The notes below the pieces were generated by a model. The model saw only the letters and a program-made list of their open reading frames with translations. It made no database searches and was not told where the DNA came from. A DNA stretch of 64,000 nt. Source: Arcuatula senhousia. Taxonomy: Eukaryota > Mollusca > Bivalvia > Mytilida > Mytilidae. The stretch covers positions 57,484,203 to 57,548,202 of the forward strand of contig OZ020313.1 of assembly GCA_963971305.1 (NCBI GenBank), given 5' to 3'. The position numbers and the translations under genes were made by a program. Within the stretch, counting starts at the first letter, position 1. Each line of letters starts with the position of its first letter. Shown here piece after piece: positions 24,506 to 36,900 of the stretch.

Positions 24506-25833
24506 CAAAACTTTTTTGATAATGCACAATAAATTTAAGCAAGCTGACTGAGAATACCCCCCTTCTTCAACTCTATACTGGGAGTCACTTTTCCCCAACT
24601 CATAGTAATGAAATTTTTCATGCACATTATATTTGCTGTATTCTTCATTTTGTCAAAATCCTCTAAGGAGGAAAGTAGAAGCTTGTTTCTTTATGAATAA
24701 ATCTATATGAAGGTGTAAAATCATAAAAAAAGTGACTATTATTTTATGTTACGAAATCTGTGTTAAGACAGACATAAGGAATAATTCCTATAATGGCCTA
24801 CACTGTTTGCATGGCATATAAATATAACATTAAAGGATTTTAGATTAAAAAGCTTCAAAAAGTTGTAACTGTGAGCATACAATAAAGTGAAACCATGCAA
24901 TAACATTGTCAATAATAAATCTGAGACTTACATTGGTGTTCCTATTCTCTGTCTAGTTAAACAAGGATCAACATGCAGGATTAAGACAATAAAACTCTTA
25001 TTATAAGTAAAAACTTCATATTAAATCCTAACCCAATGTGAATTTTAATATGTGACCATGGTAATAACCTATGTTTACCTGTACTAACTGACCTTACCAA
25101 ACCTAAGGTCAAACAACAATGTGGCTTCTCTTCAACCTTAACAAGATATCATATAAAATAACCCTAGTTTCTATTTATCTTGAATCAAGACAAAATCTTT
25201 GATGATTGTTTACAGCTAACATAAAAGTATAAAAGACTGCCCGAAATGAAATAAATATATGATCCTTTAAACTTTTATGATTAAGGGCTTTATAACAGAA
25301 GATATCTTATATGTTGTAACTTTCCACAACATTCAATAGAAGATAATGGAATGTGGAATAAGTGTACAGGACATAACCTACAATATTGATTTTAAAAATC
25401 CACAATGGAAAAGAGCCAGTATTAAGATCTTTAAGCTGGCTTTTTTGTTTATGAGGTTACATTCTTATAAAGAGTATGAAAGATAAAAGCCTCAAAGGTA
25501 ACAAATATCAGGGCAGTTTTGGTTCACCTATAAAGAGAAACTTCACGTAAGATGAGGAAATGATTTTGTCACATTGAAGAATATGTCAGTAAAGGACCTT
25601 TGGAACTCATAACTATTGACTATTTTGAGTCAGTTTGGGATAACCTTTGCATCGAAACTGAGGTAAGTTGGACAATATAAAAAATAGATGACTGTAAAAA
25701 CTTGTTTTTAACCATTTATGTGGTACAATGTACTTACAACAGTACTTTTATGACTTCAACTGAGGTATCATGCCTTTTTCAGTAATTTATCAATGGCTTA
25801 TGCCCATTTATTAAAAAATCTTTTACTACTTAC
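24506..25833. other. Intron 19 remainder, nothing seen
   Basis: AT-rich, no recognised exon or repeat family; the short open frame at 24392-24625 overlaps the element's end and is not supported. Confidence 0.55.
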
Positions 25834-26040
25834 ATCAGGAGTAATGCTGGTATCACTTCGACTACTTGACGGCAGTTTCCCTGTGGTATCCTTGATCCAG
25901 TAATGGGTATGAGCTATCTCAAACAACATGAAAGCACTGGCCATGCCCCCTAATCCATGATTCTGGTATGTGTGTTCTAACCCATGAACCAGAGCTTTCA
26001 TCAGAGTCAACATTCCTTTAAACACAGTCTTAGATACTCC
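25834..26040 (-). CDS. Madd: Madd exon 19: conserved helical region
   Basis: 207 nt, phase 0 to 0, residues 990-1058. Reads [20 protein letters not shown], then [20 protein letters not shown]; the last block parallels GLGGMAS..GLLEIAQTHYY in vertebrates. Acceptor TCTATTGCAG, donor GAT|GTAAGT. Three or four diverged copies of its 5' edge lie in intron 18. Confidence 0.95.
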
Positions 26041-26500
26041 CTGCAATAGAGAAAATAAACAGGGTTATCAGAGTGGCTGTGCCCCCTCATCCTGTAACCC
26101 ATGAACCAGAGATTTCATCAGGGGCAACATTCCTTTAAACACGGTCTTTGACACACCCTACAATAAAGAAAATAAATAGATTTATCAGAGTGGCCAAGCC
26201 CCTAATCCTCTAACCCATGAACCAGAGCTTTCATCAGGGTCAGCATTCCTTTAAACACGGTCTTTGACACACCCTACAATAAAGAAAATAAATAGATTTA
26301 TCAGAGTGATAAATCCCCCTCATCCTCTTACCCATGAACCAGAGCTTTCATCAGGGTCAACATTCCTTTAAACACAGTCTTTGACACACCCTACAATAGA
26401 TAAAATATAAGGGAGATTATCAGAGCGGCTGTGCCTCCTAATCTTCTTACCCATGAACCAAACCATTCCTTCTAAAACTTAGATACACCTACAACAAATA
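26041..26500 (-). repeat. Acceptor-spanning repeats, intron 18 / exon 19
   Basis: Three good copies and one eroded copy, period about 117 bp. Each holds the exon 19 start (codons for [13 protein letters not shown] and following), a TTGTAG-type acceptor and intronic AT-rich DNA. Copies differ by point changes and small indels, so they are moderately old. Confidence 0.9.
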
Positions 26501-26931
26501 AAAGATAAGTGGCCATGTCCCCCTATCCATCTGCTAAGTGTGCTCCAACCCATGGATACACTGTATAGCAAACAAAAGATAGGTAGTGTCAGATGTCCAT
26601 ATCTTGTTTCTTTATCTTTTTTCTTTTTTTTTTTAAATTGTCAATATAACATAATTTTTTTCATTATTATTACACTGTACAAGTGATTAATCTTGAATGA
26701 GGATGGAAAATCTGGTATTTTTTTTAAGAACAAGATGATTTTATTTTCGCGTAATGTAACTGATATAACACTTTGTATTATCATATTATATTTTGTGTGG
26801 TTTAATTTTCACATTCTGTCTTGTGTCTTCTGAGAAAATTAAATTACTGTGAAAAAAGACTTGTACTGTAATTGTTTCCTTTTACACTGAAGTATATGTG
26901 TTGCTAGAATTTACTACAATACAACTCTTAC
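26501..26931. other. Intron 18 remainder, nothing seen
   Basis: AT-rich with poly-T runs; no feature recognised. Confidence 0.55.
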
Positions 26932-27118
26932 CACATCTTCAATGTGCTGAGTATCATCATTTAGTTTCTTGTCCAAATTCTTATTGATTCTGCTGACTAC
27001 AAAGTTACGATAATTTTCATCCTCCATCAAGCGCCGTATCCGACTTAACTTTAACCAGCTGACCCCTTGACCTTCCATGACATTGGATACAACTTCCTTC
27101 AGGAATTGTTGGTTTTCA
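26932..27118 (-). CDS. Madd: Madd exon 18: conserved mid region
   Basis: 187 nt, phase 2 in, 0 out, residues about 927-989. Begins SENQQFLKEVVSNVMEGQGV then SWLKLSRIRRLMEDE, closely matching the vertebrate block SENQQFLKEVV..V.DGQGVGWL. Acceptor TTTTGTAG, donor GTG|GTAAGA. Confidence 0.93.
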
Positions 27119-27377
27119 CTACAAAATAGTAAGATTATCAAAATACTATCACTTTTGAAAATTCATAGTATTTTGGTTCGTCTGTTTGTTCTAAATCAGG
27201 TTTATTTTAAGCTGTAGATTAGTTTTACAGGAAGTATGCTATTATCACGATTATCATGAAACTTCAAATATATATGCATTTCAGTTCAAACAAACTATAA
27301 CCATCATAAAATAACATATCTTATATCAAATTCATGGCTCATGGTAATTATGGCAAAAATGAAAGTTGCAGATTTAC

Positions 27378-27486
27378 CTGTTGGTAGCAGATCTACCATC
27401 GGCTTGTTTCTGAGATTCTTTAGCTTTCCTTGGATTTGTGGCATGTTTCACTAAACCAGATTTTTCAACTAAGGCTTTTCTATTTC
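27378..27486 (-). CDS. Madd: Madd exon 17: basic linker
   Basis: 109 nt, phase 1 in, 2 out. Reads GNRKALVEKSGLVKHAT then a Lys/Gln-rich run. The KALVEKSGLVKH block is recalled as conserved in the vertebrate protein. Acceptor TTTTATTAG, donor CAG|GTAAAT. Confidence 0.88.
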
Positions 27487-27839
27487 CTAATAAAACAAAA
27501 CAAAAAGTTTAACATCCCTTCATAGTGATGCGCTACTTCAATAGAAGTTAAAACTATTTTCTTAAATTCTCAGGCTAAGAAGATTTTGAAAGTACCATAT
27601 TTTGCTGTGTATAGTGCACAGTTCTTTTACATTTTGAAAAAAGTTGTTTGCTGTAAAAACAGATTCTTTCCAATCTTTAAAGTTTAAGGTTAAGCAAGGA
27701 ATACTATGAGTAGGCTCATATACATATACTCCTGCTTCAAAATGAACTTAATGTTGGAAAAAAAATAAAGTCCAATTATCTCCCCCTACAATATAATCTG
27801 AAAACAATGACAGTTCTTCATGTACAACTTCATATGATG

Positions 27840-28215
27840 TACTTCCTTGTTGTAAAGTTTCATCAAAACCCGTCAAGCAGTTTAGAAGCTGCACTTATGA
27901 GATAGGGTGACAGACAGACAGACAGATAGGGTGATTTCCATATCATGCATATAACTCCCAAACTTTGTTTGCTGACAGTATTATTAGGAATGTCATAATA
28001 AGGAGTTGCACTAAGTAGTGCTAAGGATAACACCACTCGCCTATTCCGAAAATAGGAAGTAGATGCCTGACTGACATGGAAAGGGAAGGCATGGTACAAC
28101 TCATCATGCTTAAGCTGTATACCAAATTTGAAATTAATCCCTTCACTAGAAGACGAGAAATCAGTTATGAAAAGATGTAATGGACGGACCAACAGACAAG
28201 ACGATTGGAATATAG
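27840..28215. mobile_element. Relic with gacagacaga and conserved blocks
   Basis: Contains gacagacagacagacag and agtttcatcaaaacc/taccaaatttgaaatt stretches. Similar blocks (taccaaatatcaaa, cggacggaccc) occur at 37660-37860, suggesting related interspersed elements. The family is not identified. Confidence 0.4.
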
Positions 28216-28278
28216 TCCCTTATCTTACGAGTGGGGGGTGTAACAAGGATTTTCTTAAATCTTGTGATAAATATTTAC

Positions 28279-28341
28279 CAAGAGGAGCAAATGGTTTGGC
28301 AGGCTTAGTATGGTGGTGATGCTGGGGACTTCTTGTTGATC
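28279..28341 (-). CDS. Madd: Madd exon 16: probable cassette exon with His run
   Basis: 63 nt, phase 1 in and out, reading GSTRSPQHHHHTKPAKPFAP then L. Acceptor CTATTTTTCAG, donor CTTG|GTAAAT. Symmetric, hence skippable in frame. Confidence 0.78.
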
Positions 28342-31133
28342 CTGAAAAATAGAAAACTAGACTTTATTATACAGTATACACAATTATTGAGTGCTGATGG
28401 CACGCCATAGTCAACCAAATGACTGAGTGGGGAAATACGAAAATAGATTAATTTACATCAGAGTTATACCATTATCATACATTAAAGAAACTATAAAGTT
28501 TTGTTCTTAATTATCAGAACATGTACTGAGTGAACAATATCTTAATGTTCAATTACCTTGATAAAAAAATGTTTTATCACATTATTGTTGTCAAATATTC
28601 TCAGCAGCTGGCAAATGATAAAGTAGACACTGGCATGATCTATTCAATTCTCATGATAACTGTTAATTTAAAACAATTTTGAAACTCATTGTGATGATCA
28701 ATTCTTGTCCCGCTCTTGATAGGGTTAGAATTGAATTCTACATGGAATTTTTAAGGATAATAAATCTCAATTTGTCCATTTTTTTAAACTGTTTGTGTTC
28801 ATGGCCATGTGCTAACCAAACCATCAATGAATAGTACACACTTTTTAGGTTTTTATTAGAAGCTGAAAAATATTCCTTTTACACCCAAAAGCATAAAAAC
28901 AAAACCCAACAATGTCAATCAATTCAAGTATGAGAAGTTGCAAATAAAATCCAAAACTCTTTTAAGCTGGAAAACAAAGAAATCAACCAAAATAGCAGAT
29001 GGTCTCTTTGGGAAATGTAACTTATGTTTAAATATGAGATTAGTCATGCAAAAAGGGGGACACTTAATATAACCCATGACCAGAATTACCCGGATCAGAA
29101 CGCTGTTCTAAGATTTCATCATCAGATTCTAGAAATAACAATCAAGTATGTCCTTATTTAAAACCAAATAAAACATAGAAACACATTTTCTGTATGACCC
29201 TACCTGTATAGGTGTTAACCTAATATTAGTTTAGCATCTTTCATAATAAAAGCAGATAATAATTTGATGGGGTGCAAATCTTGGCATATTTTTTTCAAAT
29301 AAAATGAAAATTAATAAAAGATATTGTCTGGGGCTCATATATTAATAAATCAAAGAATTATTTGGTAGGTAAAACCACATTTATAAGGTAAAATACAAAT
29401 AAATAAATAAACAAAATTTAATGTTTCAAATTAATAAAAATTGCCAAAATCTTATTGTTTATTCATTTGTTTGGTTCTAACTACCAAATATATTTTCTTT
29501 TTAAATGAGAATTAATTCCGCTAAATTTTCTTTATTTGTTTTTTCGATTTGTTATTCAATGAAAAGAATGTAAATAAATTTATATGGTACTGATTTTTTT
29601 TTTAAACTACCAAATTTTACACCCTCCCCCAAATATTACCTGCTGTACAATATAAATGAACACATGTTTAATCATAAGATTTTTTCAATGAAGTATAAAT
29701 ATACTGATGGGCATGCAGATAGAATTTACAGAAGTTATATATGTTGGAATCTTAAGAGTACACAATTATTAATATTTGTTATATATTTAGAGAGGATCTA
29801 CAAATATATATATACACATTTTAATAGTATAAAGTTAATGCACAGCAACATTGTTAGTAAAAGCTGGCTGACTGATATCTTCTATTGTTATAACTGCATT
29901 TGAAGCTGATTATACTAATCAAGCTATACATAGAATTAATGCTCTAATATTAAGTTTTGTGAGAGGCCATGATGTTTAAGAATGAATATTGATACTTGAA
30001 AAATCTGTTTTAAGTAAATTTCTAATCTAGAATAGTTTTACAAAGAGACATCAATCTATAGTTTGAAAGAGTATTAATCGTTCACCTGGTTTTGTCATAT
30101 AGAGAAATTTTGTACAATAAAGAATTTGTTTTGAATTTCAAGGAATAATACAATGTTATATGACCTAGCTTCAACTGAAAATATTAATTTCTTAATTTAC
30201 TTTCTTTGCTGTAATAAAAACAAGTCTGTTAACACTTACTTTGAAAGTTTAATTTGGCTTCAATCAACAGATTTGGATAAGAAATATTGTTTTTCATGAT
30301 AATTGGGAAAATGATGACAAACGCCAAGTGATGACTGTAACACAGATGGACAGACCAGCTATAGAATACAATTAGTCTGGTCATGTGACTATAAAGCTAG
30401 TGAGATGTCTACACACGCAGTGGATATACCTGAAGGTTTGTTTCCGCCACTTTTCTCAGTTTTTGACGAGAGAGAAAATTTGTCTGTCAAAAACAATTCT
30501 TAAAAATTTTATCACAAGAAAGTGTTGTTCTTGAGCTAAAAAAACTATAAAAACAAAAGAAAACAAAGAAACTGTCATTCAAGGGCCCCCAACAAACTCT
30601 ATTTTTATGCTCAAAGAGCTAAGCTTTCAGAAAGCTACCGACCAGCACTGAATTTCAACTTAAGGAATCTAAAAATATTAAATATGAATTGGATGAAATC
30701 AGTTCACAATTGATGACACTACACATCTCATAAGATTATGAAGGACAATCTGCATTTCTATGCTATGTGACTGGGGACAATAAAATACATGTACTAGATA
30801 AATAACAATGGATACAACTATGGTGAATTGATGAATATGTTAAGATGATTTAGATACAAGGTTTTAAGAAGGCAGGTTATGAAATGCTGGAGAGATATAA
30901 AGTTATATGAAAAACTTTTTTGGAAGCTGGTATACTATGAAAACAATCTTTAATTTCAGAAATTTTATTAACTGAAAGCGTCTTATTTCAAACAAATTAA
31001 TAAAGTTTCACAAATATGGAGTACTTAAGAATTTTGGCAATGTGAGATCACTAACAGATTTGTGAAAAAGACTTAACTTAATAAAATAATTTGTAAATCA
31101 GTTTTCTTCCAGGCTAAATGACAACAGCCTTAC
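28342..31133. other. Introns 15 and 14, nothing beyond exon 15
   Basis: Apart from the 39-nt exon at 29090-29128 I see no exon edge, tandem array or element. The plus-strand frame at 29664-29903 is not supported as coding. Confidence 0.5.
29090..29128 (-). CDS. Madd: Madd exon 15: 39-nt probable cassette micro-exon
   Basis: 39 nt, phase 1 in and out, reading ESDDEILEQRSDP. Acceptor TTATTTCTAG, donor CCGG|GTAATT. Because it is symmetric it can be skipped without changing frame. Vertebrate MADD is known for alternatively spliced exons in this linker, but I do not claim one-to-one homology. Confidence 0.72.
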
Positions 31134-31260
31134 CAAATAGTTCTGACATTGTACTGCTGGCTGATTTGGCCATATCTGTTAATTCATTACTGAATGAAGA
31201 AATCAGTGATGTTGGTGTGGACCCTCGTTCGTGTGGTAACTCTCGCTCACCAGGTACAGA
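31134..31260 (-). CDS. Madd: Madd exon 14
   Basis: 127 nt, phase 0 in, 1 out, residues 815-856. Ends LISSFSNELTDMAKSASSTM then SELFG, resembling the vertebrate SSFSNE...A.ASST.S.LFG motif in the MADD linker. Acceptor TTACAG, donor TTTG|GTAAGG. Confidence 0.9.
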
Positions 31261-31282
31261 CTGTAATTATAAATTAAGATGA

Positions 31283-31370
31283 TAATGAACATAGAAATCA
31301 GTGATGTTGGTGTGGACCCTCGCTCATGTGGTAACTCTAGCTCACGAGATACAGACTGTAATTATAAATT
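31283..31370 (-). repeat. Partial copy of exon 14 acceptor edge
   Basis: One copy, 95 bp upstream of the authentic edge, with the same acceptor (ATTACAG|TCTGTA) and the first 60 or so exon bases at high identity. The copy stops before the 3' part of the exon, so it is a junction duplication, not a whole-exon duplication. Confidence 0.88.
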
Positions 31371-31823
31371 TTAATCAGTAAATAATCATCAATGCTCTCA
31401 TAGCCAAAATCTTACATATCAAAAAAAATTTTGAAGCTTTTTATAATGAAATAACTGCTATTATAGAAGTTCTGGAAATTTTTGTTGGTCACATGGTGTC
31501 TAACTTGCAGGGAAATCTTCTGAGTTGTGTGTGATTGTAATATGTTTCTTTGTATAAATGATGTCTGTGTTGTCAACTGCTTTGTCTTGGCCTCTTCAGA
31601 TTTTCAATATTTGGATGTCCCAGTGGTACTTCATTCCTTCTTCAAGGATCAAGGAAAACAGGTTACCAAGAAAAAACATTGACCTATATTTCATTTTAAA
31701 TTTATGGTTCGATAATGTTTTTTACATTGCTTATGTTTTTTTCAAATTGTCAAATTCAACAAAGAAAACACAGCTGGTACCACAAAGAAAACACAGGTTT
31801 ACATATTTTAGACCAACACTAAC

Positions 31824-32070
31824 CCTGGAGCCACTGCTATTTTTCCTGATTCTGGGATCTGTTTGACTATTACTTCTAATTCTTGGAGACTGAGGACTCG
31901 TGACACTGGGAGAATTTCTCTCTCTCCTAATTGTAGGTGATAAAGGCTTCTCATAAGCCTCAAACGCTGAGTTAATGCTCCTTGTCAGGGGAGCCAGGGG
32001 AGGGGGGCGCTTTGGTAACTCGGGGGTACTGTTGTTTGATCCTATACTGTCAGAATGGGTTAGATTGGAG
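31824..32070 (-). CDS. Madd: Madd exon 13: Pro/Ser-rich linker
   Basis: 247 nt, phase 2 in, 0 out, residues about 732-814. Reads SNLTHSDSIGSNNSTPELP, KRPPPLAPLTRSI, then many SP/TP sites (LSPTIRR, NSPSVTSPQSPRI). Likely a phosphorylated disordered segment by composition; that is inference. Acceptor TTTTTCAG, donor AGG|GTTAGT. Confidence 0.88.
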
Positions 32071-32381
32071 CTGAAAAATAAAGGAAATAAACTTTATTCA
32101 TGTATCGAACTAGCTAGGAAAAAACTAATATTAAGTATATGAATGTTTGGTCCTGTCTGTGAAAATGAATTTTGCTGGATGCTATTTTTCCTATTTCTGT
32201 ATTGTGTCATTCAGATGATCTTTTTGTGTGGTGGCTGGATGATATATGTCCTATTATTGTATTGTGTCAACAGATGATCTTTTTAGGTGGTGGGGTAGAA
32301 GCTATGAAATTTCAATTATCTGTTTCCTTATAAAGAGATCTAGTGTTACTGAAACATTTATTGTGTTGAAACATATATAGC

Positions 32382-32583
32382 TACTGCGGTTTTTTTATTG
32401 GTGGTGAATCAATTTTCGTGGCTGGCCTTTTATACCAAACGAAATTGGACACTCAACAGAAGGAAATTTAACATTGACCTGTTTGCTGCAGCCTTCAGAA
32501 CCAAGCAGTTAAGAATCAACAAACTGACACATTTTCATTAACCTCCCAAAAATGGTAACTACGAAAATAAATGAATTAACAGT
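32382..32583. mobile_element. MITE, family 1 copy
   Basis: Imperfect TIRs: starts tactgcggtttttttattgg and ends aaaataaatgaattaacagt plus a. The ends match those of the element at 53619-53837. A TA at both edges suggests a TA target duplication. No coding. Confidence 0.7.
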
Positions 32584-32668
32584 AAATAGAATAAAACTGT
32601 TTTGAAACAAGAATAGAAGATAATGAGATGTAGCTTTAGACCCATTGTTTTAATATAAACTTAGTTAC

Positions 32669-32727
32669 CTATTGAGAGATCTACTGGTCGCTGAGACATT
32701 TCCTGAATCAAAAGTAAACTCTGTCTT
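32669..32727 (-). CDS. Madd: Madd exon 12
   Basis: 59 nt, phase 0 in, 2 out; reads KTEFTFDSGNVSATSRSLN. Acceptor CTCCTTTCAG, donor TAG|GTAACT. No domain; the phase fit with exons 11 and 13 supports it. A faint resemblance of its 3' edge to 32328-32365 may be another old junction copy, but the match is weak. Confidence 0.78.
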
Positions 32728-32989
32728 CTGAAAGGAGAGAAAAAAACTTATGATTTTGTTGTCAATTTTACCATAGGTACTTAGACTCATGCTTTAATCA
32801 TGTCAAGGATAAAACTGACTTAAATTTGAGAACTTAACAAGTAAATCTGTGAACCAATGTTGAACCCAACCTTTCACAATTGTGCAAAAAGTGTGTTTCA
32901 ATATGGAATGTTGAATACTTGTCAAATTGTGTGTTTCCTCCATTTATAGAAGAGTCATAATTATAATCTTAAAAGGACTACCTGAGTTA

Positions 32990-33150
32990 CTGGTAGTTTT
33001 AACTTAATACTTACTTAATCAATTTTACTTGGAGTACTAAAGCTGGATTTTTACTTAATTAATCTTACTGGGTGTACTTTATCTCTCACTTTGTTATTAA
33101 ACTTAACAATGAGTTTCTAGCCTGATTCTTACTTTGTCAATTTTACTAGG
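32990..33150 (-). repeat. Diverged copies of exon 11 donor edge
   Basis: Two degenerate copies at roughly 33005-33055 and 33050-33110 resemble the plus-strand edge cttactttgtcaattttact followed by aggggtacttttagctg. The first retains cttact (GTAAG on the coding strand). Unit about 50-60 bp; eroded, so presumably old. Confidence 0.65.
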
Positions 33151-33362
33151 GGTACTTTTAGCTGAACTTTGACCTCTGATCTCCTGACTGAAGGAAGGAC
33201 TAACAGAACGAGACTCAGACTCTGAGCTACTGGCGTCACTCTCTGGTAATGAATTAGCTGAGTCGCTGGTGTGTACAGGGGTCTCAGGGAGCTGGAGTTT
33301 GTCTGGAGGAGTATAGTACTTCTTCTCATCAACTGATAAAGTCTGTTTCTCTGGAACAATAA
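33133..33362 (-). CDS. Madd: Madd exon 11: disordered linker
   Basis: 230 nt, phase 1 in, 0 out, residues about 636-712. Reads VIVPEKQTLSVDEKKYYTPP and later SESESRSVSPSFSQEIRG, rich in Ser, Pro and Glu. This section is not conserved with vertebrates; it is assigned by position, an open frame that fits the phases, acceptor TTGTTTCAG and donor AAA|GTAAGA. Confidence 0.88.
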
Positions 33363-33822
33363 CTGAAACAAATATCATCAAAATTTAATGTCACATTATA
33401 TATAAATAAAGAGGAAATGTGTCCATTGGTCACAGATGTACCCCCATAGGGCCCTAGACTGACAGGTCTGAAAATTGCTTAAGACATATACATAATGAAC
33501 TACACTGCTAATTCATTCTCATGTATGGTTTCTTAGATTTGGCAGAAATTCTCACGTTAATTTTCATATCTGCCCAGCCCTAAACAGGAAGTAGAAGTCT
33601 GGCATATCTAAATGTCACTTAGGATGACAGCTAGTGATACTGAATCACTCTGCCTGCTTTTGTTGCCAATAATTTTGATCAAATGTGACATCATCTTTTT
33701 GTTGCTAAGGTTATGATGCATGAAAACAAACTTAGATTTTGTGTGACTACTTGTTAGATATTTCTGATGCAGATTTTTTTTGTGTACTAATGCTGTAGAT
33801 TTTTTGTGTACTAATGACCTAC
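33363..33822. other. Intron 10, nothing seen
   Basis: No exon-like sequence; a duplicated ttttttgtgtactaatg at about 33775-33815 is the only local repeat. Confidence 0.5.
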
Positions 33823-33933
33823 CAGGGGTATCTCCATCAATCTCACTGTTAACTATATCTGTAACAAAATCGCTGAGAGAAGAATAAGATGAGCTAGTGG
33901 AATCAGCACCATCACTATCGCTACCACTTTCAT
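33823..33933 (-). CDS. Madd: Madd exon 10: acidic Ser/Asp linker
   Basis: 111 nt, phase 1 in and out, residues 599-635. Reads DESGSDSDGADSTSSSYSSL then DFVTDIVNSEIDGDTP, matching the vertebrate DDSGSDS... SSYSSLGDFVSEM...DINGDTP segment just after dDENN. The acceptor is CTTTCAG and the donor CCCTG|GTAGGT. The first 38 or so exon bases belong to the 78-bp tandem array upstream; the exon boundary given is the copy contiguous with the rest of the exon. Confidence 0.93.
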
Positions 33934-36900
33934 CTGAAAGAGAGACAGAATATACATGTATACAGACAGTAAGACTGGAATCAGCACCATCACTGTCGCT
34001 ACCACTTTCATCTGAAAGAGAGACAGAACATACATGTATACAGACAGTAGGACTAGAATCAGCACCATCACTGTCGCTACCACTTTCATCTGAAAGAGAG
34101 ACAGAACATACATGTATACAGACAGTAAGACTGGAATCAGAACCACCACTGTCGCTACCACTTTCATCTGAAAAAGAGACAGAACATACATGTATACAGA
34201 CAGTAAGACTGGAATCAGCACCATCACTGTCGCTACCACTTTCATCTGAAAAAGAGACAGAACATACATGTATACAGACAGTAAGACTGGAATCAGCACC
34301 ATCACTGTCGCTTCCACTTTCATCTGAAAAAGAGAGATATACATGTATACAGACAGTAAGACTGGAATCGGAACCATCACTGTCGCTTCCACTTTCATCT
34401 GAAAAAGAGACAGAACATCCATGTATACAGACTGTAAGACTGGAATCAGCACCATCACTGTCGCTACCACTTTCATCTGAAAAAGAGACAGAACATACAT
34501 GTATACAGACAGTAAGACTGGAATCAGCACCATCACTGTCGCTACCACTTTCATCTGAAAAAGAGACAGAACATACATGTATACAGACAGTAAGACTGGA
34601 ATCAGCACCATCACTGTCGCTTCCACTTTCATCTGAAAAAGAGAGATATACATGTATACAGACAGTAAGACTAGAATCATCACCACCACTGTCGCTACCA
34701 CTTTCATCTGAAAAAGAGACAGAACATACATGTATACAGACAGTAGGACTAGAATCAGCAACATCAATGTCGCTACCAATTTCATCTGAAAAAGAGACAG
34801 AATATACATGTATACAGACAGTAAGACTGGAATCAGCAACATCAATGTCGCTACCACTTTCATCTGAAAAAGAGAGATATACATGTATACAGACAGTAGG
34901 ACTAGAATCAGCACCATCACTGTCACTACCACTTTCATCTGAAAAAGAGACAGAATATACATGTATACAGACAGTAGGACTGGAATCAGCACCATCACTG
35001 TCACTACCACTTTCATCTGAAAGAGAGACAGAACATACATGTATACAGACAGTAAGACTAGAATCAGCAACATCAATGTCGCTACCACTTTCATCTGAAA
35101 AAGAGACAGAATATACATGTATACAGACAGTAGGACTGGAATCAGCACCATCACTGTCACTACCACTTTCATCTGAAAGAGAGACAGAATATACATGTAT
35201 ACAGACAGTAGGACTAGAATCAGCACCATCACTGTCACTACCACTTTCATCTGAAAAAGAGAGAGAATATACATGTATACAGACAGTAGGACTGGAATCA
35301 GCACCATCACTGTCGCTTCCACTTTCATCTGAAAAAGAGACAGAATATACATGTATACAGACAGTAGGACTATAATCAGCACCATCACTGTCGCTACCAC
35401 TTTCATCTGAAAAAGAGACAGAATATACATGTATACAGACAGTAGGACTAGAATCAGCACCATCACTGTCACTACCACTTTCATCTGAAAAAGAGACAGA
35501 ATATACATGTATACAGACAGTAAGACTAGAATCAGCACCATCACTGTCACTACCACTTTCATCTGAAAAAGAGACAGAACATACATGTATACAGACAGTA
35601 GGACTAGAATCAGCAACATCAATGTCGCTACCACTTTCATCTGAAAAAGAGACAGAACATACATGTTTACAGACAGTAGGACTAGAATTAGCACCATCAC
35701 TGTCACTACCACTTTCATCTGAAAGAGAGACAGAACATACATGTATACAGACAGTAAGACTAGAATCAGCAACATCAATGTCGCTACCACTTTCATCTGA
35801 AAAAGAGACAGAATATACATGTATACAGACAGTAGGACTAGAATCAGCACCATCACTGTCGCTACCACTTTCATCTGAAAAAGAGACAGAACATACATGT
35901 ATACAGACAGTAAGACTAGAATCAGCACCATCACTGTCGCTACCACTTTCATCTGAAAAAGAGACAGAATATACATGTATACAGACAGTAGGACTGGAAT
36001 CAGCACCATCACTGTCACTACCACTTTCATCTGAAAAAGAGACAGAATATACATGTATACAGACAGTAGGACTGGAATCAGCACCATCACTGTCACTACC
36101 ACTTTCATCTGAAAAAGAGACAGAACATACATGTATACAGACAGTAGGACTGGAATCAGCACCATCACTGTCACTACCACTTTCATCTGAAAAAGAGACA
36201 GAACATACATGTATACAGACAGTAAGACTGGAATCAGCACCATCACTGTCACTACCACTTTCATCTGAAAGAGAGACAGAACATACATGTATACAGACAG
36301 TAAGACTAGAATCAGCAACATCAATGTCGCTACCACTTTCATCTGAAAAAGAGACAGAATATACATGTATACAGACAGTAAGACTGGAATCAGCACCATC
36401 ACTGTCGCTACCACTTTCATCTGAAAAAGAGACAGAATATACATGTATACAGACAGTAGGACTAGAATCAGCACCATCAATGTCGCTACCACTTTCATCT
36501 GAAAAAGAGACAGAACATACATGTTTACAGACAGTAAGACTGGAATCAGCACCATCACTGTCACTACCACTTTCATCTGAAAAAGAGACAGAATATACAT
36601 GTATACAGACAGTAGGACTGGAATCAGCACCATCACTGTCACTACCACTTTCATCTGAAAGAGAGACAGAACATACATGTATACAGACAGTAAGACTAGA
36701 ATCAGCAACATCAATGTCGCTACCACTTTCATCTGAAAAAGAGACAGAATATACATGTATACAGACAGTAAGACTGGAATCAGCACCATCACTGTCGCTA
36801 CCACTTTCATCTGAAAAAGAGACAGAACATACATGTATACAGACAGTAAGACTGGAATCAGAACCACCACTGTCGCTACCACTTTCATCTGAAAAAGAGA

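Noticed and set aside
32328..32365. Copy of exon 12 donor edge
   Set aside because: Only about 27 of 37 positions agree by eye and the GT is not preserved; kept out of the count of duplicated junctions.
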